64,000 nucleotides of DNA from Albugo candida (Eukaryota > Oomycota > Peronosporomycetes > Albuginales), in the NCBI GenBank assembly GCA_040437565.1, contig JBDOQK010000006.1:62001-126000 (forward strand). The letters are read 5' to 3'. Shown here in pieces: positions 43,402-54,744 of this stretch. A program made the position numbers and the translations under genes. Every line of letters begins with the position of its first letter. Position 1 is the first letter of the stretch. Under the pieces are notes generated by a model. The model was given only the letters and a program-made list of their open reading frames with translations, had not been told where the DNA came from and searched no databases.

Positions 43402-45159
43402 CTAAGCGGAATCTGATTTCTCATCCACTTTTCGACATAACGCGGTCATTTCCTGCGTGCTTTTACTAACGTATCCGGGACACAGCATCCGACTTGCATC
43501 GGCTTTCGACACGGCGTTTTCTTTTTCTCCCCAAAGTTTTTCATGAATACAAATTTCTTTCAAATAAAGACGCAGTGAGCGAATTCGATCCGATATGACG
43601 TTTCCTTCCGTTTTGATATTTCCCGCAGACAGTTTATCCGATCGGTTATCAGAGTCGCTACTGAAAGCGCTTTTCGACTTTGTTTCTATTCGCTCTTTGT
43701 CACTCAACCAGTTCTGACTATGAAGCACCATACACATCAAAATAACGGGAAGGTACCACAACGAGCACATAAACACTTTATGTGCCGTTGCGTTTGTTGG
43801 GTTTTGTGCAAACTTTCGAGCCAAATGGATAGCATATGCGTTGATAAGCGTTCCTTCGACCGCAAACATACAACTGGTGGCGTCTAAGAGGTATGCAGCC
43901 ACGGGAATAGGAAGAAGATACAGAGAGTATCGAAGCGCGATTGCCGATGTGCGTGCGCCAGTTGGGTCCGCGCAAGGAATCATTTTGTAGCCTCCACGTG
44001 CATAATCCTTTCGCGATTTCCAACTCAGTGCGAAGAAATGAGGCATTTGCCAACAAAATAACAATGAAGCTTGAAGGGCAGCTTCTACACTCAACACAGA
44101 GCCCGTTGCCGCTGCCCAGCCCATCACTGGAGGCACAGCGCCGACGATCGACCCGATCCAAGTATTCCATTCTGTCCGTACTTTAGAAGGTGTATACACG
44201 AGTGTATACAGTCCTATGTTGAAGAGACCCAAGGTAGCTGTTGGGAAGTTACACCCAAGCCCGAGAAGAATCGTACTTATTGCGGCGGTGGACGACCCGA
44301 ATGCAATGGCATGGCGATGCGAGATTGCTCGAAGTGGTAAGGGACGCTTACATGTTCTTTTCATCTTGGCGTCTAGATCAGATTCCATCACTTGGTTGAA
44401 TGTGTTGGCAGAGATCGCAGCGAGACCGGTCCCCAGTGATAAAGAAGCGAAGGAAACCCATGAGACTGGACCACCCGCCATCAGAAACCCGGCACCAGAA
44501 GACATCACAACCAACGCACTAAGACGTACTTTACCGAGTTGGTTGTACACACCAATTTGATGCTTTGTCCTTGTTTTCCAGTCGGATGNNNNNNNNNNNN
44601 NNNNNNNNNNNNNNNNNNNNNNNNNNNNNNNNNNNNNNNNNNNNNNNNNNNNNNNNNNNNNNNNNNNNNNNNNNNNNNNNNNNNNNNNATCAGATTCCAT
44701 CACTTGGTTGAATGTGTTGGCAGAGATCGCAGCGAGACCGGTCCCCAGTGATAAAGAAGCGAAGGAAACCCATGAGACTGGACCACCCGCCATCAGAAAC
44801 CCGGCACCAGAAGACATCACAACCAACGCACTAAGACGTACTTTACCGAGTTGGTTGTACACACCAATTTGATGCTTTGTCCTTGTTTTCCAGTCGGATG
44901 ATTCTACCACCTGAGTTTTTACATGATCGAGCACTGGAAGACTGCTCTGATATCGAGCGTAGTTTGTGTAGAGTGAAGTATACCGAATAAAGGCTCTAGA
45001 CTCCATGCAAACAAGACGGTGAATTTGCATCCGATTGCGTAATTTCGCACAAACTCGTACAGTTTTGTTCTGGCTCAATCCACTAAATTTATGTGGATCA
45101 CAATAGAACGACAGAAAGCCTCGCATCGTGTGCATCACATCATAATATTTTCCGTTCAT
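43402..45159 (-). CDS. COX10: protohaem IX farnesyltransferase, COX10, about 481 aa after collapsing a duplicate
   Basis: Minus-strand frame, from ATG at 45159 (an upstream TTG exists). The raw frame spans a 100-N gap with a duplicated 212-bp block; collapsing it gives about 481 residues. A basic N-terminal ~100 residues serves as mitochondrial presequence. UbiA-family prenyltransferase signatures follow: NQVMESDLDAKMKRTCKRPL, then YTPSKVRTEWNTWIGSIVGA and VPPVMGWAAATG, with about eight membrane segments and HFFALSWKSRKDYARGGYKM. It converts haem B to haem O in the inner mitochondrial membrane, a step toward haem A for cytochrome oxidase. A hydrophilic Ser/Lys-rich tail of ~110 residues extends beyond the usual core. 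Confidence 0.93.
   Translation of the reverse strand: MNGKYYDVMHTMRGFLSFYCDPHKFSGLSQNKTVRVCAKLRNRMQIHRLVCMESRAFIRYTSLYTNYARYQSSLPVLDHVKTQVVESSDWKTRTKHQIGVYNQLGKVRLSALVVMSSGAGFLMAGGPVSWVSFASLSLGTGLAAISANTFNQVMESDXXXXXXXXXXXXXXXXXXXXXXXXXXXXXXXXXXSDWKTRTKHQIGVYNQLGKVRLSALVVMSSGAGFLMAGGPVSWVSFASLSLGTGLAAISANTFNQVMESDLDAKMKRTCKRPLPLRAISHRHAIAFGSSTAAISTILLGLGCNFPTATLGLFNIGLYTLVYTPSKVRTEWNTWIGSIVGAVPPVMGWAAATGSVLSVEAALQASLLFCWQMPHFFALSWKSRKDYARGGYKMIPCADPTGARTSAIALRYSLYLLPIPVAAYLLDATSCMFAVEGTLINAYAIHLARKFAQNPTNATAHKVFMCSLWYLPVILMCMVLHSQNWLSDKERIETKSKSAFSSDSDNRSDKLSAGNIKTEGNVISDRIRSLRLYLKEICIHEKLWGEKENAVSKADASRMLCPGYVSKSTQEMTALCRKVDEKSDSA
44377..44900. repeat. assembly duplication around a 100-N gap (44589-44688)
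   Basis: Bases 44377-44588 (212 bp) recur at 44689-44900, separated only by 100 N. The offset of 312 is divisible by three, so COX10 stays open with a false internal repeat. Confidence 0.88.
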
Positions 45160-45195
45160 GAGTCTTCGGGTACAACGCAACCAATTTAGATCGAA

Positions 45196-45720
45196 ATGTC
45201 CCTCTCATTCTTTAGCATTAATTACATTTCTATTCATATCATTCTTTTTATCGACATTCTTCTCAATGCTTTGTTCGAATATGAGGCAGTATTTATAAAT
45301 GCGTCGACTCTCCTTTCAAAGTAACTATTCGCTCTCTTTGTGTCCCTCGCTTATCGCATACACAGTTTTCAGGTTTTTGTACAGCTATATGGCCTCGTGA
45401 CTATTTTATTATTAATCGGAACAACGCGGAATTTCCAAATCGGTGCGTGGAGAAAAGTATCCCGTCAATTTCGAGGAGCGATCATTGCAAATGTCAGTTA
45501 TGTTCTCATCACGATGGCACTGGTATACAACGAAATAAATGCAAACTATGTTCGTAACGTAACGTCCTTGCAGCATGTTATAACGCATAGGAAATACGAG
45601 CATTTCTTATTGCGGCTCGCAATCTCATTGGCACAAAAAGCAAGTAAGAATCTCATAAACCAATCAAAAAACCAGTCTCATGATCAGCAGTGTCTCTATT
45701 GTATTACACTTGTAGCATGA
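45196..45720 (+). CDS. TMEM138-like small membrane protein, about 118 aa (tentative)
   Basis: Model of four exons: 45196-45320, 45366-45522, 45574-45643, 45716-45720, with 45-, 51- and 72-nt GT-AG introns. The product starts MSLSFFSINYISIHIILFID and has three or four hydrophobic helices. The middle (LLLIGTTRNFQIG ... RQFRGAIIANVSYVLITMALHV) resembles the corresponding part of TMEM138 (FNTFVFQAG ... [22 protein letters not shown]), a ciliary transition-zone-associated protein. That would suit an organism with flagellate zoospores. The C-terminus is shorter than in animals, and the last intron is uncertain. It starts 36 bp from the COX10 ATG, divergently. Confidence 0.42.
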
Positions 45721-45764
45721 ACACGTTGACACAATGCCAATCAAGATGAATTTCAAAAATGTAT

Positions 45765-46904
45765 TTATAAAGGACGTTGTAATTTTGCAATATTCCATTC
45801 CATCACTGGTTCGTTCTCACGAGCAGTTAATATCTCATAACCGGTATCCGTGACCAAGAGCTGATGCTCGAATTGAGCCGATCGTGCTCCGTCCACTGTG
45901 ACAGCGGTCCAATTATCTGGCCACGTTGTATCTTTCCACGAGCCCATGTTGATCATCGGCTCAATGGTGAATATATGGCCAGGTTTCATGATACCGACAG
46001 CTTTGTTTTTCGCATAATGAGGCACATTGGGCACTGTATGAAATAATTTCCCAATTCCATGACCGCAATATGTCTTAACAACTGAAAAGCCCTGAGCACT
46101 TGCAACAGACGCGATACGTTTACCAAGTTCACGATACATCGTTCCAGGTTTTACTAAACTCACAGCTGCCTGCAAGCATTCGAAAGCTGTCTTGACCAAT
46201 CGAACGCCCTCGGGATCCACATCACCGACAAGAAAAGTCTCGTTCAGATCGCCATGATACCCGTCCTTGTAAACGGAAATATCGATATTTACGACATCGC
46301 CATTCTGAAAAGGACGTGAGTCGGGTATACCATGACAGATGACTTCGTTTACTGAAATGCAGCACGATTTTGGGAATTCATAATAATTGAGAGGCGAAGG
46401 ATAGCATCCAAACTCCATGCACGCATCGTGAACGATGCGATCAATCTCATCTCCGGTGACACCGACAGCAATTGCATTACCAGCGATATCCAACACCTTG
46501 CGTCCAAGATGACAAACAGATCGGATGCCCAGAATATCATCGGCCGAATAGATTGGAATTTGTGTGGAGGCATTTTGCTCCGAAATTGGAATGCCACTGT
46601 CACTGTAATCAGGCCGAGAAATGTGTGGCGGAACATAAAGTTTGGGTGAGACGAGACCAGGACGAATAGAGCCAGTGAATGGGTAATCAGCAAACTGTGG
46701 AGTGATGTTAGAGGCACTGCTAGCGTTTACACTGAACATCGTGTGAAGTGATTTGTGATGGGACCAATACCCTTTAAAGCATTGTTGAGAGCAGAATGTG
46801 CTAATGACGGGCGGAATGCCGAGTTTCTTGCATGTGGGACAGACTAACGTTCCGCTTTTGCTGCATTTCGGTGTGGTACATGGCGATGGTGCTACGGTAG
46901 CCAT
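45765..46904 (-). CDS. METAP1: methionine aminopeptidase 1, 379 aa
   Basis: Complete intronless frame. The N-terminus holds the MYND-like zinc region ([17 protein letters not shown] ... [11 protein letters not shown]), which in eukaryotes docks the enzyme at ribosomes. The pita-bread catalytic domain shows the metal ligands: two aspartates ([19 protein letters not shown]), histidine in GHGIGKLFH, and glutamates in FTIEPM and AQFEHQ. It removes initiator methionine from nascent proteins in the cytosol. Length and motifs match the family. The start of a second, diverged copy appears at 47381-47410 within a haplotype-like duplication. A 47586-ending RING gene lies upstream on the same strand. 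Confidence 0.96.
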   Translation of the reverse strand: MATVAPSPCTTPKCSKSGTLVCPTCKKLGIPPVISTFCSQQCFKGYWSHHKSLHTMFSVNASSASNITPQFADYPFTGSIRPGLVSPKLYVPPHISRPDYSDSGIPISEQNASTQIPIYSADDILGIRSVCHLGRKVLDIAGNAIAVGVTGDEIDRIVHDACMEFGCYPSPLNYYEFPKSCCISVNEVICHGIPDSRPFQNGDVVNIDISVYKDGYHGDLNETFLVGDVDPEGVRLVKTAFECLQAAVSLVKPGTMYRELGKRIASVASAQGFSVVKTYCGHGIGKLFHTVPNVPHYAKNKAVGIMKPGHIFTIEPMINMGSWKDTTWPDNWTAVTVDGARSAQFEHQLLVTDTGYEILTARENEPVMEWNIAKLQRPL

Positions 46905-47805
46905 TAGATTGGTTTATAATAATGATAATGAACCAATCGGAGCAGATAGGAGAATAGTTGTACGAATGTGCGCATAGCGAGCAATTCGTTGGCTAAAAAA
47001 ATCCAAAGTATCATCCCTCTCAACATCAAGGTTGCAAGAATGTACACGAAACATGACACCTCATTCAATTTCGACTTTACACAACGGACAAGCGGAATTC
47101 TCCAGCAGCCATCCCTGGACGCAGCCTACGCCAATAAGGGTGATGTTACAGTCGTGAGCGATATGCTACATACTTGAGTGAAAGATGTGAGTGCATGGAA
47201 GCGTCAGCGCATGATCGTTTGGCTCGAAATTGTGTTGACAAATAATACACCTGCAAGACTATTGAATGGTTGGTTGTCGANNNNNNNNNNNNNNNNNNNN
47301 NNNNNNNNNNNNNNNNNNNNNNNNNNNNNNNNNNNNNNNNNNNNNNNNNNNNNNNNNNNNNNNNNNNNNNNNNNNNNNNNGGTACATGGTGATGGCGCTA
47401 CAGTAGCCATTGGATTGGTTTATAATAATGACGATGAACGAATCGGGGCAAATAGGAGAATAGTTGTACGAATGTGCGCGTAGCGAACACAAATAGGAAA
47501 TTCGTTGGCTAAAAAAATCGCCCAACGCCAAAGGATCATCCCTCTCTACATCAAGGTTGCAAGAATGTACACAAAACATGACACCTCATTCAATTTCGAC
47601 TTTACACAACGGACAAGCGGAGTTCTCCAGCAGCCATCCCTGGACGCAGCCTACGCCAATAAGGGTGATGTTACAGTCGTGAGCGATATGCTACATACTT
47701 GAGTGGAAGATGTGAGTGCATGGAAGCGTCAGCGCGTGTTCGTTTGGCTCGAAATTGTGTTGACAAATAATACACCTGCAAGACTATTGAATGGTTGGTT
47801 GTCGA
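46875..47805. repeat. diverged duplication across a 100-N gap (47281-47380), probably two haplotypes
   Basis: 46875-47280 and 47381-47805 cover the same locus (5' end of METAP1, intergenic spacer, 3' exons of the RING-H2 gene), but differ by several substitutions and at least two small indels (extra bases near 47480-47495 and 47520-47535). In coding sequence one change alters the RING protein from NDHAL to NEHAL. Unlike the other gap duplications these copies are not identical. Confidence 0.8.
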
Positions 47806-48812
47806 ATACGAAATACTTACGAACTGTAGTCCATATATTGTTTCCATCGACAGGAAGGAAGACGTTCGATTCTACTTGGTGCGATTTGTCGCCATCGGTC
47901 TTTTTTGACATCGCCAACACGCTCACCGAGTTCTAAAAGCTCTTCATAGGTCATCGCGTCGGGGTTGACATCAGTTAAATGTCCATGATTTGGAATGAAA
48001 TTTGACGATATCAATGAAGCGTTCATCGCATATTGCGATCGAATCTCGTACTCTTCCAATGCAAAGCTCTAGACAGCACCCATAAGAGATGATAACTTGG
48101 TGCAAAGTTCATATACCTCTTCTTCTTGCAAAGACAACGCCAATGCAATAGAAGCGTCTTCTTGATCCGATACAGACCGAATGTGATTTGTCGCTTCCTG
48201 CGATAATTCTGTTTGATGAGCAACCGCATCCTGTTTTCTCTCTAAAGAACGCAGACTCGATTGAAACGTTATACCCGTTTCTGTTTGCCCATTTTGCAAA
48301 GTCATGTTTGGCCGTGTGGGATCACAAAGCAAGGCCGAGTCCGTTTCAGTAGATTGTATCTGAAAATCCGAAGGTGACATATATACATTGTCACTAGTGT
48401 CTCCATTCAGTCTTGGGCTTGACGAGGTCAAATCGATCACATTTGACTACAAATAGTTCTATCAATTGTGCTAATGCGGGGCCACAAAGATCAAAACACA
48501 AAGATTCAAGCGCAAAATAGTACATTGGCAACCGTATGTATCGACCTTGATTCAACTGCATCTGGCGGTGTATCATTGGCGCTCTTCTGCAGAATGATAT
48601 GAGCGAGCTACCAACGTAATCTTCGTGTGTATACCAACCGTGGCACGTTTTCTAGATAGAATTGTATACTCTCGATGTAAATTTCGATAACGTCGTTGCA
48701 AAAGCGTATACTTTCGAAGGATAATTATATGCGCTTCTTTCTCATTCTCATACGCTTGCTCGAGTGTGTGCACGCGTTGAGTGAGAATTTCCGCGTGAGC
48801 GATCGACATCAT
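47586..48812 (-). CDS. coiled-coil / UIM / RING-H2 E3 ubiquitin ligase, 306 aa
   Basis: Five exons: 48812-48612, 48446-48117, 48068-47821, 47775-47699, 47650-47586; introns 45-165 nt. Exon 1 is coiled coil (TLEQAYENEKEAHIIILRKY). A ubiquitin-interacting motif, EDASIALALSLQEEE, ends exon 2. The RING-H2 finger is split over the last three exons: CIICQHNFEPNEHALTLPCT, then HIFHSSC, then WLLENSACPLCKVEIE at the C-terminus. RING-H2 proteins transfer ubiquitin from E2 enzymes; the UIM implies ubiquitin recognition too. The substrate is unknown. The first intron (donor GTAGCT) is the least certain. A haplotype copy of the 3' exons lies in 46875-47280. Confidence 0.78.
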
Positions 48813-48859
48813 TGCAAAAAATAACGGTGTCAACACCGTTTACTCTAAATTAGAGTCTT

Positions 48860-49662
48860 TTATTTAGTTTCAGATACGGTCGAAATTTCGTCTGCTAGCT
48901 GTAAGTAGAACACGATTGTCTCAAACAGTCTGAGACGCGCCTTTGGTTTACTGATGTTTTCCAGCTTGCTTACGACCGACTGAAGAACAAAACCTTCATT
49001 GTTTTTGTAGCGTTTTTGTATCTTTTGCTTCGCTGTGCTGTCCAATATCTGAAAGGAGTATGACGAGTAATTCTCTAGCTTCGTCAAATCCTCTACCAGA
49101 AGCTGTAAGTCATCAAATGCAATAAAATTAAAAATAGGTGAAAACTCTTCAACAGCTTTGATCAATTGCTGAAAAATGTTGAGGATGAAAGCCTACATAG
49201 AACAATTAGAAACTTGAGTTCGCATTTAATTTGCACGACCTTGAGTTGCTTTCCATCCATTTTGATATTAGAGGACTCGTTGCCATGATCGTTAGCTTTT
49301 GTTGCAAGGAGAATTGAGAAATTCTCCTTATCGTGTAGAAAGTTATCTTTCAACTCCAATTGGTGTTGCACGATATCCGATTCTCCGTGGATGGATGAAA
49401 ACAGTTCTTGCTTTTTTAAACGTTTCAATAACAACATTCGTTTTGTTTCCTAATGATAGCAATCATTTAGTACGTTTCACGAGTTGGGTCACACTCGAAC
49501 CGGTATCGTATCATCCAAACGGGCGTCAAGATGGGACGGAGGTTTCGGAGCTTGCGGCAGATGATTGCAATAGGGACCATCTAGACTGCTACAGGTTCTA
49601 CTGGCGCTGAATTTCACGGTTGAAAACGCTATTGTGCATAGAAGAAGGTGTTGATGCATCGT
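48860..49662 (-). CDS. secretory-pathway protein of unknown function, 236 aa
   Basis: Three exons: 49662-49495, 49449-49240, 49192-48860, with 45- and 47-nt GT-AG introns in phase 0. It starts with a probable signal peptide (MHQHLLLCTIAFSTVKFSA), then a Cys/Pro-containing stretch, and a helical, Lys/Glu-rich body (LLLKRLKKQELF ... LVEDLTKLENYSSYSFQILD ... ARLRLFETIVFYLQLADEI). The helical body and absence of membrane spans would fit a soluble luminal protein such as a Sil1-like factor, but I cannot demonstrate that. It is divergent from the biotin ligase gene, ATG to ATG 60 bp. Confidence 0.6.
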
Positions 49663-49722
49663 ACAGACAGTTGACGAATGATGAATAAAGCCCACTTATG
49701 TGCGAACTTATTGCTACATTAA
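49663..49722. promoter_or_regulatory. very short bidirectional promoter
   Basis: Only 60 bp separate the ATGs of two divergent genes, so core promoters and 5' untranslated regions of both must overlap here or reach into coding sequence. No TATA or Inr match stands out. Confidence 0.5.
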
Positions 49723-50766
49723 ATGCGAAGCGCAATTAAACAGATGTCTGACACGTTGTGTTTTGTTTGTTCAGAGCGTTTGGTCCCTGCGGCTACCACG
49801 TGGCAGAAAGCCCTGATTAGCTCGATTGTTCTCTACCGAGTAGACGAAGACAAGCAGGGAACCGGTGTTAACGAGGTTGATATGTGTCTAGAGGAGTATC
49901 GTCGGACGTTGAATACCGAACAACTAGGACAATGTCTTCTTTATTGTAAGCGACTGGGTTCTACACAGACGTACCTTCACCTAACATTGAAGCCACGTGC
50001 ACCTGATGGTTTCGTCTGCTTTACAAAAAGTCAGACAGATGGTAAAGGACGTGGAAAAAACAAATGGGAGTCGCCCGAAGGTTGCTTAACATTCTCTTAT
50101 AACAGCACATTTACCGATGGCAATACGTTGCCTTTGATTCAGTATTTGGTTTCTCTTGCGATAATAAAGTGTGTTGAAAAATGGGACCCAACGTGCACTT
50201 GCGTCCAAATCAAATGGCCCAATGATATTTACGCAAATGGACAAAAAATCGGCGGCGTGTTATGTCAGTCCGAATTTTCTAACGGAACGTTTGGCGTTAC
50301 AACAGGTACGTAACGAATCGATTACAGTGCCTAAATCTGATTTGCAAAATAGGTGTCGGACTCAACCTGTCAAACTGCGAGCCTACAACGTGCTTGTGCG
50401 ACGTCATATCAAATGCGTCTGGTCTCACAAAGTAAAATGCATCCGTCGTATTCCCACTTGTATTTATAATATTCATTTAGAGAGGCGTTTTTAGCAACTT
50501 TTTGCAACATTTTGGAACCGATGGAAAAGCAATTCAAAATAAGCGGATTCGAGCCATTTCGACGGGAATATCTACAGAAATGGCTTCATACCAACCAAAA
50601 GGTCCAATACCGATACGATAGAGACAGCCAAGCCATGCCGGCGGTCATTCGCGGTCTTACACAAAATGGCTGCTTGTTGGCGGAAGGATCAGCTGGCCAA
50701 AAGCTAGAATTGTATCCGGACGGGAACTCGCTCGATTTCTTTTCAGGATTACTGACACGTAAGTAA
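49723..50766 (+). CDS. biotin-protein ligase (BirA/HLCS catalytic domain), 315 aa
   Basis: Three exons: 49723-50305, 50353-50431, 50481-50766 (47- and 49-nt introns). The catalytic core shows RLGSTQTYL, then QTDGKGRGKNKWESPEG (the GRGRxG-type biotinyl-AMP loop as GKGRGKNKW), IKWPNDIYANGQKIGGVLCQ with the catalytic lysine of KWPND, and GVGLNLSNCEP. The C-terminal cap has VIRGLTQNGCLLAE. It activates biotin with ATP and attaches it to carboxylases. It lacks the long N-terminal region of human HLCS. It ends 20 bp from the stop of the convergent katanin gene. Confidence 0.93.
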
Positions 50767-50786
50767 AATTTGACCAAATGCAGCAG

Positions 50787-52562
<1,776 letters not shown>

Positions 52563-52660
52563 AAACACACTTGCGGTCTTCATTTTGTATAAAAAGATAT
52601 TTATAAGATATATTGAAATTAGAACAAAATATACTTTTTGACCCAATGTGCTCACAATCA

Positions 52661-54295
52661 TTACGATTGCGTTCGATCAACAATTCCTTTCACAAGCACT
52701 GGAATCGTTTCAAATAGATTCTTGAGCACGACATCGGGAAGATTGGCGATTTCTGTCTCTGCGTCCATTGGATTTTTATCGAGGATTACGCGAGTGGACC
52801 AGAGAAGAAGACATCCAGCGCTTGATGCATCTTTATAATCTTTTACCAGTACGCTACAAAAGCGTTATCAGGTCAATATCGACATAATTTGGGTTACGTA
52901 CGTGGTGTTCTGGTTACGTCGAACGTGATTGATCGGTTTGTTTTGACTGGCATCATGCAAAATACTTCGTGAGATAAAAACACTTTTATCGGGATAGATG
53001 CGTTTGTGCTGCACACTGAGACGCTCCTCTTTAATTGCTCGATGACTAGAAGAGGAGTCGTTGATGATGAGGTTGACCACGCGACGGATATATTTCGTAT
53101 CGGCATCGAGTTGTTCCAAAACTTGAACACTTTTCGTAAACGGATATTTACCTTCAAATTCCATATTTCCAAAATTAGCCCAAATGTGATCCATTACTTT
53201 CTTTGAGTCGAAATTGATAAAACGATGTCGAAAGAAAATATCCATTTCATCTTTTGATGTTTCGTATTGTACTTCGAGTCCGAAATACGCCATTGTCGGA
53301 TTCTTTGGAGATCGAAACGATGCATTGCATTGCTGAATTTGCGCGTCAACTTCTTCGATCCCTTTTTCAACGTGTTGTAATAATGTGCTCCGAATAGGAT
53401 AAAGTTGAGATTGTGTGGAGGAAGGTGACCGTATAGCTGCTGGTAGCGATCTTGGCGATGTACTTGTGGAAGACGGCGCATTCAAAATCATGTCTAGAGA
53501 CGGGATCTACAATACAGACAACATTTCAAGTTTTACAGGATGAATGACTCAAATTGCTGTGCTTACATTCAAAAGTGGCTGCTTGGTAAAATATTCTTGA
53601 AGTCGCTGAATAAATTTCATCTGTTCTGTTAAAGTGCGACGCAAAAAATCGTTTTCTTGGTCGACTCGAGCCCGAACGTTGGCATGCTGCTCGGCTTCTT
53701 TCTTCCATGCAAGCTCAGTGTTGTATTCAGAAGGCTCGGATGACTGCAAAACCTCAATCTGTTCTTTTAAATCCTTCACTTTGGCACGCAGAGCGATCAA
53801 TTCGTTCTATCAAAGAGAAAACCTGTGAATATATATAGCCTTCGGGATATTATAGTCGAAGACACACACTTTTTGACGTTGTCGATGTTTTCGTGCAGCT
53901 TTTGCGATTTGCGCTCTTCGCTTTGCTTTGGGATCCTCAAATTCATCCAATCGATGATCGTCCATATATAACTGCCCTTTATGTCTCTTGTTAAATCGAT
54001 CTGATATCATACTGGTAGTGGGAGACGAGCTATCCGAAAAATGAGCGTGGGAAGAAAGCTGGTGTGGCACATTGCTGATAGGCGTCAATATAGAGCGATC
54101 CAGTGAGGACGATAATGACATTACTCGTGAGTTGCCGTTGTTTGAGAGTGCTGAGATTACATTCAGATTATCCGAATTCGACAAAGGTGTGAGGGAGTCC
54201 ACTGTTTGTGCTGACAGGGCAGCCGGCCGCGTGTTGCTTAAAGTAGAATTCGTTTCCGAATTCGCTTGGCGTAGTGAGTCATGAAAAGCATCCAT
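52661..54295 (-). CDS. bZIP transcription factor with atypical basic region, 487 aa
   Basis: Four exons: 54295-53870, 53806-53567, 53506-52902, 52853-52661; introns 48-63 nt. The N-terminal 120 residues are Ser/Asn-rich. The basic region (AKRRAQIAKAARKHRQRQK) ends exon 1 and leads into the leucine zipper (NELIALRAKVKDLKEQIEVL), then another coiled coil (RTLTEQMKFIQRLQEYF). The C-terminal 250 residues look like a folded domain (EVQYETSKDEMDIFFRHRF ... YIRRVVNLIINDSSSS), possibly the lipid-binding-like region seen in oomycete bZIPs. The asparagine normally invariant in the basic region is isoleucine here, and the Ser/Cys is histidine, so DNA specificity may differ. The stop is ~100 bp from the katanin start on the same strand. 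Confidence 0.82.
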
Positions 54296-54744
54296 TTTTG
54301 GTTGGCGTCGGGCGGGTTACTTGTCGTTAGTAAGGATCGCGAGGAACTGAGTGGATTCTGTGAGAGGTACAAGCTGTATAGCTGTATATACCAGATTGTT
54401 GCTCATGAACGATTACGTAAAAAAATCCGTTTCTACTCAGCGCTTTTGCCATGGATTAGCCAATCATAATATCTGTTCAGAATATGCGAGCGTGGTTAGG
54501 GTAGTGACGGGCTGGCTTCCACATTTTGTGATTACGTTGAAGAAACGTATATCAATTTGTATAGTGAAATTTTGGATTCTCGCGTTAGTTGTCTTGATCA
54601 GATACAATAAATTAATTATATATTACATCATCGATTACGTAATACGAGTTACTATCCATTCGCAAATCTGAGTCTGAATTGCATTGGTTATTAATCAACA
54701 CGTCTATATCTGTAATTTGCACAAGCCCACCACACGAATAAAAA
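54296..54744. promoter_or_regulatory. divergent promoter region between bZIP and RPT2 genes
   Basis: About 450 bp between two divergent ATGs, AT-rich near 54600-54660. No gene is supported. No specific motif can be named. Confidence 0.35.
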
